A stretch of DNA of 64,000 bases from the NCBI GenBank assembly GCA_013398175.1, contig VZRZ01005146.1, positions 124,001 to 188,000 of the forward strand, read 5' to 3'. The number at the start of each line of letters is the position of its first letter. Positions within the stretch are counted from its first letter, which is position 1. Below, piece after piece: positions 49,791 to 62,369 of this stretch. The stretch comes from Climacteris rufus (Eukaryota; Chordata; Aves; Passeriformes; Climacteridae). Made by a program: the position numbers and the translations under genes. Under the pieces are notes generated by a model. That model was not told where the DNA came from. It did not search any database and saw only the letters and a program-made list of their open reading frames with translations.

Positions 49791-52700
49791 CTGGGCTTGG
49801 AAAAAGCAAACAAACCAAGAAGCCTGGGGAGTTCTGGGGTGTGTGTTCCTGGGAGAGTCGCTCAGGGTGTGGGTAATGAGCAAGTGGGTGCTTGAGGGCT
49901 TTCAGGAATAGGATCAGCTCTCTGATAACACTGCAGTTGTTCCCAGGCTAGGCAAGATATGCACTCTGGTGGATGTTTAAATAGCAGATGTGCTTAAAAG
50001 TTGGATCATTCAATGGGTTTGCTAATGGTCAGGACTGCTTTGCTCTCAATTACAGTGATATATGGTGGGTTGTGTGATGGCTCTGCAGACCAGTTTGCCA
50101 GTCTTTGAACAGGTACATTCTTTATTTATTAAACTTAGAGCTCCTCCAGACACTGAGCAAGAACAGTAATAGAAAATGAGGAAACTTTCCTGATGTTATG
50201 TTGTCACCTCCAAAAGAGACAATAAAACCCTAAAGAAAGTAAAACTCAGAGATAGGTTTCTAACTAATGCAGAATGCATTGGACAAACCAATATTTCAAC
50301 TTCTAATATTATTTCTTCTTGTGGGTAAATGAGGGGTTTAGGATTGTCTATTTATCATCTTTATCACACACTGAAATGGACACACTCCAATAAAAACAGA
50401 AAAATTATGGAAATTAAGACTTTGAAAACAGAGGAAAATCAAGTGTTATGTGGCAGCAAAACTTACCTGGGAAGAGTAGGGAGCACACAAGAAACAAACA
50501 AATATAAATCTAAGACCAGGCCAAATTAAGGCTCATGTTAGATGTGTCATGTCACTCAAACCGTATCTGAGAATGAAGTTACTGGAGGAAAAAAACCGAG
50601 CAGTCTTTGTTGGTAGAATGTAATATTTTACATTATTGACAAACAGCTAGCAATTTGTCATGATACTTACATTTTATAATGCTTTAAGATCACAGTAATA
50701 TTTTAGCCAAAAGTGCTTGAAACTGCTGCTAGAATTTTTCATCAGCTTAACATACCTTAGACACTGTTAAAATGTCATTCTAAGCCCATTTTCTGACTTT
50801 TCCCTATAAAAGGATTAACTTGTCTTTAGAATGTTAAAAATGCTTAAATTACTTGATATTAGATAAGAAGGTTTAGCTCAGGCTCAAGGAAAGTTGGAGA
50901 ATTTATTAAGAAAATATGTATATGTTGTCTTTCACTCAGCAGGCATAAGTCAGGCTCTGCATGGAAAGGATCCTGCTGATGCGGGGTAATTGGAGTGAGG
51001 GTCATTTGCAGTCCACTTGCCAGGTACACGGCATTGCTATCAGAGGAAAATTGGTTCAAATCCCAGAGCAGAGAGCCCTAATGCAAATGCAAGTCCCAGT
51101 GTCCAGTCTGGTTGGAGTCCAGGTGAAAGGGACTCGTGTGACATTCATGCATGTGAATGATGTGGCTTTACCATTTTCTCTCTGTGTCTGATGACTGATT
51201 CTGCATGGCAGTAGATACACAGCCCAAACTGATGCATAGGGCAATCTGCATTTCAGTTTTGGGAGCTCTAGGATCAATGACAAACCCTGAGGATCTGTGT
51301 GTGATACCTAGAGCACCCTGTACACACAGTATCTTGTTCTTTTTCACAGCAAGGCATATTGTTTCATGATTCTTCTTCACCTTTGAGTGCCATTGCCTTC
51401 CTAAATATAATTTGGGCTTGATTTTTTTCCCTTTGAGAAGCAGTTGAGGAAGTCTTTCATCATTCACTACTTGTCTTCTGGCAGAAGCTGTCCCTGAAAG
51501 TAGGCTGGTGAACAATGGCAGCCCGATTCTGCCTTTCCTCATGTACCTGGCTTATTTGTTGGATAATCTTCTGGGATGAAAGGCACACCACGGCCACAGC
51601 TGATCTGTCTCCAATTGTTCTTCAGGTGTGTTATATTTCCCAACTCTGTTCAGGTTTAGCTGGGAGCCAAGGAAGCAAGCAGGCAGGCATGCAATTACTG
51701 CATCCAGTTTCAGACCTCCTTTTGCTATTGTCCCAACAGGGCAGGGCCATCTGTGTCTGTCTGCTGCAGAAAATGCTCTGTCCTATCTGTCTGCAACAGG
51801 CTTTCAATAAGGACAAACTGAATAAAACTCACCCTACATTTACCCAGAAACATCACAGGGAGATGAGCTGCAGGCTTCTCACCATGGTCACAGTGGGCAG
51901 ACACAGTTTGTTTGGATCTCTTTGAACTCTGGCCATTTTTTTTCTTAGTGGGATTAGCAGTGAACAAGTTTGCAAATGTGGCATCTGGCTCACCCCTGCT
52001 GGGGCTGCAGAGCATGCCCCCTATCCCTAAGTGTAAGGAGCATTTTTTTTACACTTGCTCAAGCCAGCTGCCAGATTGGCACAAATTGTTTATGGGTCTC
52101 AGTCCTGCATCCTGACTTTCTAATAGAGCAGAAATGTCAGCTTTCCAGCTTCTTTTCCCTTGTCCTTCCCACCTCATTTGAAGCAGATGAGCTCTGTGCT
52201 AGTGCTGAGACCAAAGATCACAAGTGACTAAGTGTGGGGTCTTGCACACTTTCCAGCTCCTTCAAGAAACCAGGAATAAGTGGCTCTTACCAAGGAAATT
52301 GTTGCTGGCAAAGGCAAGAGCAGTGTCTTCACTGAGGTCTGTAGTTTTCACATTGCACACCAGCAAGGGTTTAGGTGTGACCAGGTAATTACTCCTTAAA
52401 CCCAAGGCCTTAGCTGTGCCCAGAAGCAATCAGTCCTGTGTGTTATTTACCACTTCCTCCTTGACTGCCCTTTCATTTCAAGCTTGCTTTGCAACAGCCT
52501 GATTGATTTATCCAGTTCATGCCATTCTCTCAACATAGGCCCTGGATTAAAAATAAACCCTGTAAATTGCTGCTACATATTTACTGACCATTGTGCTGCA
52601 TGGCACCTCCTGCTTGCTCAGAAAAAAATGTTTCCTCCTTCTCTCAGTGTTGTTTAGCTGGAAAAGACAGATAACTTCCTGCACTGAAATATAAATGGCA

Positions 52701-53790
52701 GAGTTGCTTATTAAGCTGGACCTTGGTTAGCAACACCAACCTGGCAAGAATGAATCAGTAGGTGAACGCAACACTGCAAAACCCTGAGGATTCTCCCACC
52801 CTGAAAGAGTCATTAAAAACATTACAGAGAAAGGAAGGGTATGCCAAGTTTAAGATTAACTGCAGTTATGACTGTGAAAATTGTGCTGGGAACACTCCTA
52901 CAGCCAGGCTTCAGTCTGAAAAGAGGGCATTATCTCCACTTGGCACCAATGTGCATGTCCAAGCGATAATTCTCTGCAGGGCTCACGTCAACAGAGAGCG
53001 CACAGTGCCTTGCTGCAAAAGGGCACATAACCCTTAAAAAGCAGAAAGAATCTCTTAGAAGTGAGCAGCATGAATCAGAGAAGTCAATGGTACCGATGGA
53101 AAGGACGTGACAAAAGATCCTCTTAAGGCCAGTGAAAGGAACAACTTTGAAGGAAGGGAACAAACTCTGAGAAAATAAAAAGTAAGGGTTAAAGTGGTAG
53201 TTCCACCAGGGCTCATTCTGAGAAAAACAGGATCCCGTGTGTGACTCATCTTGCCCGTCCTATGGCATTTCTCACACACCCATATAGATAACCAGACTCT
53301 CAAAAGTGCTTGGAGACAAATTTCAAGTGCAAAACATATGAAGATCTCAAAAGACCTCAGTTTCTGACATTCTTCAGAGGCCAGATGCCTCCTGTGAGGC
53401 TGGGGCAGGGCTGAAACTTTCTGTCTTTTTGGTGAGATTTGAACTACTGGTTGGTGCCAGGAGAAGGGGGAGCAGGGGGTGGCAGAAGGCCCAGCTTGAA
53501 GAGAGATAGCAATCAGTTGGAAGTACATTTTAAAAGATAGCATCAACCTTTTTCTTAGAAACATCTTGTTGGCATATTTTTACTCAGGAGAATACAGAGT
53601 GAAGGAAACAAAGCCTTCTGGTTTCAGTTGTTTGAATAATCAGGGCCTATGACTGAATGAAATAGCAGAACAAGGATGACGATAGCAAAACGCACCCGTG
53701 CAAGAGCTCTCAGCCCTGGGAGGTGAGCTGAGGGCAGCAGCCACCCTCCAACAGCCTGCTTGGCTCCTCTGGGAAAAGCCCTGCAGCCTT
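49791..53790. other. Non-coding, nothing recognised
   Basis: About 4 kb of unique sequence. It contains open minus-strand frames of 124 codons (51168-51542, true ATG) and 169 codons (53055-53564). Neither shows a known domain or splice context, and both lie where other frames are also open. A tRNA B-box-like word ggttcaaatccc at 51053 has no matching A box. Confidence 0.45.
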
Positions 53791-53829
53791 CTTCTCTTGC
53801 ACCTTTCTTCTCTTGCACCTTTCTTCTTT
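53791..53829. repeat. 16-bp tandem duplication, pyrimidine-rich
   Basis: Unit cttctcttgcaccttt is present twice without mismatch (53791-53806, 53807-53822), followed by a partial third copy. The identity of the units indicates a recent slippage event, so copy number may vary between individuals. Confidence 0.85.
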
Positions 53830-56040
53830 CCAGATTTTCCCCTGATAGACAGGTGTGACCCCACTCTGGGGGCAGGCAAAAGGAAGGAGCTGAGCACCCA
53901 AAATTTCCCCTCCTTTAACTCAGAAGGAGTCCACTGAGTCAATGTAGTGCCTAAATCCAAGTTGTTATTTTTCTGATGCTTCACCTTACAGTACCGCCTG
54001 GCTCAGCCAAGAATGGGAGGGATTCAGCGAGTGTCAGACAATTTTCAGATAGTATAACATTAATCTTCTGTGTTATCAACACATGCCCACATTTCTGGTC
54101 TCAAACACAGCCCAGCCTGGGAAAAGGGGTTGTGCACATGTCCCAGGGATTTTTGGCGGCTGTAGAAGCTCCTTAGAGACCAGAAGTACCATTTAGCCTA
54201 GAAATAGTTTTGCTGGACTCTCAACATTGCTGGACTAAATGTCCCTCAGCAAATTTGCACCATAACTTTCAAAAGACAACAAAGCATACCCTAAACTTGG
54301 AAGAGAGTTGTTTTATGCATTCTCAGAACAAGACAGTGATAAAACTCAAGGGAAGTTTTCCACAGCTAATGTAGAACATAAGTAAATGTATGCCTGTTAA
54401 AAAAGAATGAAAAATCCACACAAAGGGGCACAACTATTTATACCCAGTAAAATTCTATAAACGATTTGTATCTGTATTGATACCTGTTTTTTTTTTTTCT
54501 GTTTAAAAGGGTCACATATCAAAGATAGGTGAATGACAAATGGCAACAGAATAACTGCTGTCTTAATGTGAAAGAAAAATGGTTAACTACGTTACTGGAT
54601 ATTTTTAAGAACACGGATTTCATTAAAGAAACATTCAAAGGCAAAATAAAGCATCAGTCATCAAATGTTTGTGGATAAATGTACCAGCTTATTGCACCGA
54701 GCAATGAAATGGGGTTTTGGGGAGAAAAATTTGCAAGTGAGTAATGGTTTCTTTAACACTAATGTGGCTTAATTCTGAATTAAATCCTTGTCCTGCAAAC
54801 AGAGGCTGTCATAGAGATCAGTATTACTTCATCTCCTTTTTTTTCCCCTTCATTTAATGTCATTACAGAAAGCCCAGTACTCCAGAAACATTTGCTGCTA
54901 CCCAATATGTATGTATTAACAATAACCACTTTATGTTCCTTTGAAAGAATGGCCAGTATGCCTAGAAAGTACATTAAAATATAAATTAGCAAATTTCAAA
55001 ATAATCCATTGGAACTAACAAAAGAGCAGTACAGTAAAAATGGCTTAGAACTGAAGGTTTGGTTTTGGAAATGGCTAAAATCTCAGAAAGAAAATTGTTT
55101 CTATTTTAATTATAATTTTGATATATTTAAACATTGTATTTTTTTCTATGTATTCAAAAAGAAAGGAAAACCCTCTACATTTAAAAGTAAATACTGCATT
55201 AATTGTATAACAATTGTACCTTGTGGGCCATGACAAGCAAAGTGATCTGAGTACAAACAGGTCAGCTAAAGCTGTGATGGTTCAGCCTCCTTCTCAGTAT
55301 GACTCAATCTTGTGATTTTAGGTATATTGGGGTAATTCCAGGAAAAAGAAAGCATTTGCTGAGCTGGGTGCTGAGCAGACTTACATGGACAGTCATCTCC
55401 CACTTCAGGCACTTGGGAAGCCAAGTTGGCTGAGATTTCACCCAAAATCTGTGGTACAGCACAGCAGTGGAGCTGTGAACCCTTGGTTCCCTCACTGTGT
55501 CCAGTGCCACTGGCACTGATGGTGGCTTTGGGACTGCACAATGACACTGAGCACCAGTTTCTAAACTGTACAGGGTGTTGGGCACTGAAAGGCCTGTCCC
55601 AAAGCAGTCTGCTTTTTAACATTGCTTAATAGATTGCTATAAACAGTTGAGAGTGCATCCTGGCTATTTTGCCTGTGAGTTTCCTGGTTTTGTTGTAGAA
55701 AAAGTTCTGGTGATGAGTAACTTTCTATGCATCAACCAGTGAGTATTTTTAATTTTTCCTCTGTCACTGGTTTAAAGATTTCTTGTCAACAAGTGACCTT
55801 GCTTTCTGGAGAGTGTTAGAGAGTATTCTTTGAACAATGCTGAAAGGGAAAGGACAAGGATTGTAAAACAAGATGAGAAAGGCTGGTGCATATATCCCTC
55901 ACTGATAGGAATCAGCAGTTATTTGTGGCCAAGGGATCTACAGGATCCAGTAAAGGAAAAATAAATACCCAGAGAGCTTGGATTTGCAGAAGGACCACTT
56001 TAAAATAGTCTGGAACAACTTGCTTGAGCTGACTCTACTG
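53830..56040. other. Non-coding, nothing recognised
   Basis: AT-rich from about 54180 on, with a T13 run at 54487-54499 and stretches like aattataattttgatatatttaaac near 55106. Overlapping frames on both strands at 55266-55629 reflect local GC. No repeat family or exon was supported. Confidence 0.5.
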
Positions 56041-56096
56041 TGAACAGGGAGCTGGACAAGACAATCTCCAGAGATGTCTTCCAATTTCAGCTGTGC
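56041..56096 (+). mobile_element. CR1 LINE, degraded 3' tail
   Basis: 'gaacagggagctggacaagacaatctccagagatgtcttcc' followed by 'aatttcagctgtg' fits the CR1 end (ggttggactagatgatctccagaggtcccttccaac), with several substitutions. Only this short stretch is alignable. Confidence 0.6.
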
Positions 56097-56552
56097 TTGC
56101 CTGCATACATCAATGCAACCCACTGCATTATCCTCAATTTCACAGCATTCACACAGGGAAGTAGAAATATTTTAAAAATAAGTCAGTCAGCCCATTTTCA
56201 TCTTTTTACCTGAAGACTCTAAATAGTAGTTTTTCCAGTTCTATTCCAGCCTTTTGTCCTCTCTTCTCAATTTACTACTGAAAAGAAAAAATGGGGAAAA
56301 ATAAAAACGAGTAGAGAAAGAGTAAGGCATAAGATTATTAAGGTTTTCAGGTTTTGTTGGGAAATTTTGGTGATTCAAATTCCTCACAATTTTAATAAAA
56401 CAGTGTGTTTCAAATAAAAGTTTGAGGTTTTTCTCCCAAGAAAAAGTGGCTTAAATTATCAGAACTCTGAGAAGCAGGTGATATTTTGCTAATTTATAAG
56501 CAATGAGAACTCCATGTTCTCTGGTTCAAGGGTTTCTTTGAATACTCTGTTT

Positions 56553-56592
56553 TAGAATCATTAAGGTTGGAAAGGTCTTCTAGTCAAGGCCT
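56553..56592 (-). mobile_element. CR1-type tail, inverted
   Basis: 'tagaatcattaaggttggaaaggtcttctagtcaagg' matches the inverted form of avian CR1 3' ends (agaatcattaaggttggaaaagacctctaagatca). It is the only clear CR1 piece in this window pointing to the minus strand. Confidence 0.7.
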
Positions 56593-58419
56593 TCACAAGC
56601 AGGGTCCACGTGGGCTTCATCCCTAGGGAAGTATTGATAGTCTCCATCCACTCAAAGACCATCTCTTCCTCACTCTTTGTTCCCCAGATAAAATGGTCAC
56701 AACTCTACATCAGTGATGATAACCTAGCATACCCTCAAAACAACACTTTGGCCTTTCAGCAGAAAACTCAAATGGATTGTTCCCTGCCTGCTGTTGCAAA
56801 TGCCAACAGTGTGGCTGGAATCCACCTTACTTTCTCTGTACGGAATTAGAAATTACCTTATGAGGGAGGTTATAATCCACTGCCAAATGAGAGTCAGGAT
56901 TAACCAGAGTAACCTGATTGATCTCTGTGTGAGGTTTTTTGAATGAAGCTCTGGTTGTTTTCCACTGCAACAAGCATCAAAGCAAGGTAATTTGTGGGGT
57001 GCTCTCAGGGAAAAGTTGGTCTAAGGACCACGCTGCTCAGGGCTGTGTCCTCCCAAACCAGAGACACACAGGCATGATGAAGGAAGATACTCTGGGACAA
57101 TTCATCAGTCAAAAAAACAGCAAGGGATACACAGACACAATTTCCAGCCTTTGATCCCAGCTGAAACATAAGATCAAGAGCAATGTGTGCCTGCTTGTGA
57201 GAATCAGTCACAGCCTTGGCCCTGTCAGAAATACTGCCTATTTGATCTACCTGTAAAGGATCACTGATTGCCCCCCAAAATCCTGTGACATCAGGCAGAG
57301 TAGCTGTAGGGACCTGTGAGCATCAGGACATGTGTTTGTGTTCTGCACACACAAAAATTTCCCTCCTTCCCCAGAATTAGATATCTGCTCTCAGTTCTGG
57401 TTGTAAACTATTGTGTAGCGTGTCTGTGTTTTGATTATCATGAAAATTATACCCTGGAGGTATCTGCACTGTGGTTCTCTGTATGTCTCACTAAAGAGGT
57501 GAATGAAATCATCTCTGGCAGTCCAGTTTGCACAGAGGCTGTCTGGCAGTACATAAACAGGATCCTTTTTATTTACGTCAGTTGCATAAAACCAAAATTC
57601 ATTCCAAGGATTTGCATGTTCACAGGCCTAATCATGTTAGCACAGTGCACATTTGCAAATTTGCTCTCTGTCAATTGCTGGAATCTGGAAATCTCTCTGA
57701 TTGCTGTTGGAGGCATCAGCAGTGCCAGAGGCAGTGGAGGGAGCAGGTAGGGGTGCAGCAGCTGAAGGTGTGAGCAGAGGATGAGCCCATCCATGCCAGC
57801 AATGGAAATGCCAGCTGAATAGCAAGTGATCTATTGTTCCTGGTTAAGTAAATAGTACCAACTTCCTGTCCCTCTGGAAGCCACACATGTAAACTGAAGC
57901 TTCATGTACCCCAGCTCCTACTGCCTAATTGTGGTATGTCCATGCTCAGACTTGTACAAAACATGTAAATCAAGATACAATAAAGAAGGACACATTTCCA
58001 GAAAGACTGAGCTCTCATTGAAGTATAGACTAGGACTCAAAATTCTCCACGGAGTCAGATGTCTCCTGTTTCGAAATTACAGGCAGAGTTTCCAAACAAA
58101 GCCATATTTACTGAAGTCTACTGAAGCTTAAGCATTCTTTCACTGCACACAAGCTGAGGTTCCTATCTGGTGTTTCCCTTCAAGTCCTCCCAGACACATT
58201 CTTCTCACCTAAATCTAGCAGAGCTTTTCTTCTGTGCCTACTGATTTACGCGGAGGTTTGGATTAGAGTCCCACCTCCATTTCCTTGGCTGCTAACCTTA
58301 CACAACCTGCCCAAATAATTTAATATGTGAATGCTGATGACCCACCTAAAATTCCTTTCACACCCCGGGGAAACCATGCACATGCCCCCACAATTCATTA
58401 AGAAGCAATCACAGGGCTG
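56593..58419. other. Non-coding, nothing recognised
   Basis: Unique sequence. The 144-codon + frame at 57316-57750 is Cys/Ile/Val-rich and overlaps other open frames; no domain is recognised. No promoter or exon was supported. Confidence 0.45.
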
Positions 58420-58520
58420 CTCTCGTTATTGGAGCGCAGCGGTGTCGGGCTGGGGGCGAGGCAGGGAGGGAGGGAGGAACAGCAGTGGGGTGAGATCTCA
58501 CCCTGTGCCTGATCACACCT
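58420..58520. promoter_or_regulatory. Small CpG/G-rich cluster with G-quadruplex motif
   Basis: Five CpGs lie within about 35 bp (58423-58457). Five G runs of three or more follow in 28 bp (58447-58474), spaced by loops of 1-7 bases, which meets the usual quadruplex pattern on the + strand. The patch is far too small for a CpG island. It may be a regulatory site or just a GC-rich remnant. Confidence 0.45.
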
Positions 58521-59999
58521 GAGCCAAGCCAGGCTCTCCAGCCAGGGAGCAACCACAGAGCCAGCTCTGCAGCAAACATGCACCTCCACATGCATTTCTG
58601 AAGGAAGGGTTCAGCTCGTTGGGATTTCAGTCTTTAAAGTGACAAATAAAAACGAATATAAACCAATACATTAAAAAACCAGTGTTTCAATAAGCTCCTT
58701 TGCTGTAGGTTTTTACATTCACCCTCCTTTCTATGCTTTTATATGGATTTTAGGTTGCACTGGGGGCAGTGTCTGAAATATATTTCTTCTTTTAAGGAGA
58801 GATTGTGTTGAATAAGAGAGGGATAGACAACCCGGTTTTATGTGTGTTTTTTTCACCCTCTATCACAGCTAATTCATTGTTTAACATGAGGCTTTAATTC
58901 AGTTGTCTTCATCAACGAGCTACTTTGTGTCCATATGGCTAATAAGTGTTATTCTGCATTCCAATTAATGGGAAAATAGAAAGTATTTTAACAGTGCAGC
59001 TGATCTAACAAAAAACACATCTGAGGAGGATTAACATTTCAAAGGAACTATTTGCTCAAGTGAGCTGTCTTTATTATGATCTAAAGAGGGGGGAGTTGAA
59101 GAAGAAACCTTGAGTAACACTTTCATTATGGTAGCTTAGATACTGGAAATTAAATAGACCCGACTGAATTATAAAAAATCCTTGTACTTGAGCCTGGAGA
59201 TAATTAAAACTCTTTTACCATGTGTCAATAGTAACAAATGAAAACTGGTAGAGACGAAGGATAATACAGTACTGTAAATACTTTCTGGCAAACAAAAATA
59301 TTGCTTGCTTTAACCATGGCCTGTAAAAGAATATGATTTCCCAGAAAGCATAAAGAACAGGCTGAACTGTATCAGTATGTTTTTATGAAAGACATATGGC
59401 TCATTCTCACTTCTCAAAAATGTGTGGCCCTGGTAGCAGGCAATAGTTTTACTACCTAATACTAGCACAACTTAATTTAGATTAAAAACATGGCAGGATT
59501 CTGATGCAAGACAGGCAAGTTTGTGTTTTGGGTTTTTTAAATCTCTATTTCTCCCATTTTTTAAACCTTGTTCTATTTACAGCTGTTCTTTCTCTCTCCC
59601 CATCTGATGGGGAGGGGAAGCAAGCACCTGCTTGTGCAGTCAAAGCCAGCATTGCTTCTCCCAAGCCAGCTGGCCACGGTGCCGTGCCGGGTATGTACTC
59701 CTTCCTCTCCAGAGATCAAATGCATCAAGCAGTGTGAGGATGGTCTCTGCCAGCCCAGGATCCACTGCCTGGCTTTCTGCAATTCCACAGCTGTGGAATC
59801 TGGCTACAAAATGCCCTCTCTGCTGAAGAATTAATCAGCTTTTCTCAAAGGAGTGGGAAGAGTAATTCCCAGTGTTGAGGTTCAGGGTGTCCAGCATTAA
59901 GTCAGTTTATTCAGACTAAACTTTGTATATTGGAGCTTTATAATGAAGAAGGATCTCAAGGTTGAGATGTCTCTGATTATCCCAGTTGCTGAAGTGCTT
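58521..59999. other. AT-rich block, possible conserved non-coding DNA
   Basis: From about 58640 to 59350 the sequence is repeat-free and rich in homeodomain- and SOX-like words: ctaattcattgtttaac, ccaattaatggg at 58960-58971, tttattatgatc and ggattaacatttc. It resembles a developmental enhancer by composition only. Frames at 59504-59834 overlap on both strands and are not convincing. Confidence 0.3.
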
Positions 60000-61060
60000 A
60001 CAGCCGTCCATAGTGTACATGACAACTCAATGAGGCATTAGGATGGTTATGGTGACCATGTCCCTTCCAGCAAGATACACAGTAAGGGAGACAGATTGAC
60101 TATTGTCAGACCCTGCACATTCTCCTTAGGTTCTCTCCAGTTTATGGAGTTCCTGATGCTGGTACGTGGATGGTCTTTGGAGGACACCACACTACAAGCA
60201 GCCCATGGTCACTTGGCTGATACAATCTCACCAGTAGCACCAGTTGGTCTTGAGCTGCTCAATGGGCCATTTGACAAACATCTGTCGGGACTGAATGTAT
60301 TTCTGAACTCCCCATGAGTGGCACTATTGATTGGAAAAGCCCATTTGCACTACAGGAGCAGGGCAATGACATGGAGCTGATGTGGGTGGATACACTCGTA
60401 GCACAGACTCAGATGTCACAGCATAAGAGCTGGCTCTGCCCTTGGCTGAAGGGCACTCAGCAGCTCTCTGAGGCTGTTGCAGACCAGAGAGGTCCTGGCA
60501 TATGAGAGAAAGTACCCACTCCCTGGAGGTACATTAATTGTGGATGTCTACTAATAAATTCTAAAGAACCACGTCTTGTCTCCGTCCCTGGCACTTCTGG
60601 AGGGACATCTGAGATACACGTGATGGCCACCAACACCAGCATATGGACTAGAGCCCTTCCAAGACCAGTGACAGCTATGTCCAAGATACGCTTGCTTGTT
60701 GGAGGTGATAGATCTCAGAGGGTAATGTGCTTTATTGTACTTGTATGTGTGAATTCCCCCCAAACTAGTGGCCCACTGATGATTGTCTAACATCCTTTCA
60801 GGTGGTAATTTTGACACATGCCCAGAGCTGTCATAATGTGGAGACCTTGCTTTAGAGGGCAGCCCTCCAGCTGTTATACTTTTCTGTCAGGTTTTTGGAG
60901 AGGAGATGAGGCATGTGTGTGCTAGTACAGGCAGTTGCAACCTCAGAAAGATGAAAGACCCAGAGTCCAGCAGTGTGAAACCTGTGGCTGACTGCAGGGA
61001 GGGTGGATCTCTGCCAACAGATCAAGGCCATTGTAGTTACTGACAGATATTGCCTTTTTT
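60000..61060. other. Unclassified stretch with scattered CpGs
   Basis: About 1 kb where CpGs are more frequent than in the surrounding DNA (for example ggtacgtgg, ctgtcggg, tacacgtg, tacgcttg) and several moderate frames follow one another on the + strand (60096-60317, 60314-60505). None matches a protein I know, and stops separate them. It could be a decayed retroelement body or pseudogene, or plain unique DNA. Confidence 0.25.
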
Positions 61061-62369
61061 TCACAAGAACTTTAGGAACTGAAAAGTTTTTACTGATCAC
61101 ATTAACACATAAAAAGGAAGAGTTTTGTCAAATATGTTTGTCAAAAGAGCACTGTTTCTCTAAGTTCTGAGAAATGTGGTTGCTGGAGTGAACTCAAGTT
61201 GCAGGCATAGAAATGAAACTCCTGATTCCACATACAGAATTCAACAGTTGGGTTTCAGACTCAGTTTTAAGTCCTCTGATTTTCTGTATATGTGGTTGTC
61301 TCTTGAATATGAGCATCATTCTCAAGCAACATAAATGCACATCGATATTTAAAGGCATTTTAAAATGGCAATACACATGGAATATTTGACAATAACTCCT
61401 GAAGGAGCTCTAAACTCAAGTCACTCTCTGTCTGAACACTGCCAGAACAGTGTCTTCCTGTAGTCTCCTGGCTTAGTCACCCTCTTCCATGACATCAAAA
61501 GCTCTTGTGACTGGGTTGTGCCTTTGTGTTTTGGGGGCAAAGCCTGGTGTATTGAGACCCTTTCCTGTAAGCCTGTTCCCACAGCCTGTGGCAATAACTG
61601 TAGAGATGAGAACCCCCAAAGCAAATAGGAATTGTAAGGTTTATTAATTTCCTTTTCTCCATAGGTTTGAATTGTTTTCAAAATGTTGTTTATCACTATT
61701 ATTTATTATGTGAGCTCCCTCTTGTGTCTTATTTTGCACCTGTGTAATCCAATTGGCTGCGGGCCTTTTCTTACCAGTGAAAAATCTCATTTGAAAGTTT
61801 TTACTCAGTAATTAATACTCGTAATTTTTTTTCCCTTTCAAGACACCTTTATAGTGATTCATTCAACTGATTAAAAAACAAAACCCCAAAATAAATAAAT
61901 AAATAAATAAAACACGAAACAACTAGAAGCTGCAACATTTAACAAGAAAAAGTATGGTTTTGGTGTGTAATGCTGTTGTCTGGTTTTCATACAGATGCAG
62001 CCGAGGCAATGACACAGATTGAATTCCATTCAGAGAAGGCTCTGAACGATATGGAAAGGAGCTTCACCTCTGATCCAGAAAACCACAGGGTATTTATGTA
62101 GCTGAATTGTACAGAGCAAAGTTACCCCATTTACCTGTGCAGTGTCAGCGTGTGAGCACAGGAACCCATCCACAGGGAAACACAGCCTGGGCTGGGCCCT
62201 TCCACATCGTGCTGCTCACCCAACCTCCCACGGGTGAATTTTTAAATGGTGGGAAAAAAGAGAAACCTTGGCAGTCTTCAAAGTTTACATATACCTCTTG
62301 CTCTTTGGAATGACTAACTTTACCCCAAAAATGACTCATACAGGCAGTGTCTTTGATCTAATTGCATTC
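61061..62369. other. Non-coding, nothing recognised
   Basis: AT-rich unique sequence with the (AAAT)n run listed separately. No exon or repeat family was identified. Confidence 0.5.
61888..61911. repeat. (AAAT)n microsatellite
   Basis: Five to six aaat units directly after an aaaccccaaa stretch. Confidence 0.88.

Noticed and set aside
51040..51075. tRNA gene or tRNA-derived SINE, from ggttcaaatccc
   Set aside because: Only a B-box-like word. No A box at the right distance, no cloverleaf stems and no terminator.
51168..51542. 124-codon minus frame with a true ATG
   Set aside because: Protein-like at first look, but no known motif, no Kozak or promoter support and no neighbouring exon. Kept only as a note.
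53055..53564. 169-codon minus frame
   Set aside because: No recognisable domain, few CpGs and no splice signals at its edges; consistent with a chance frame in GC-richer DNA.
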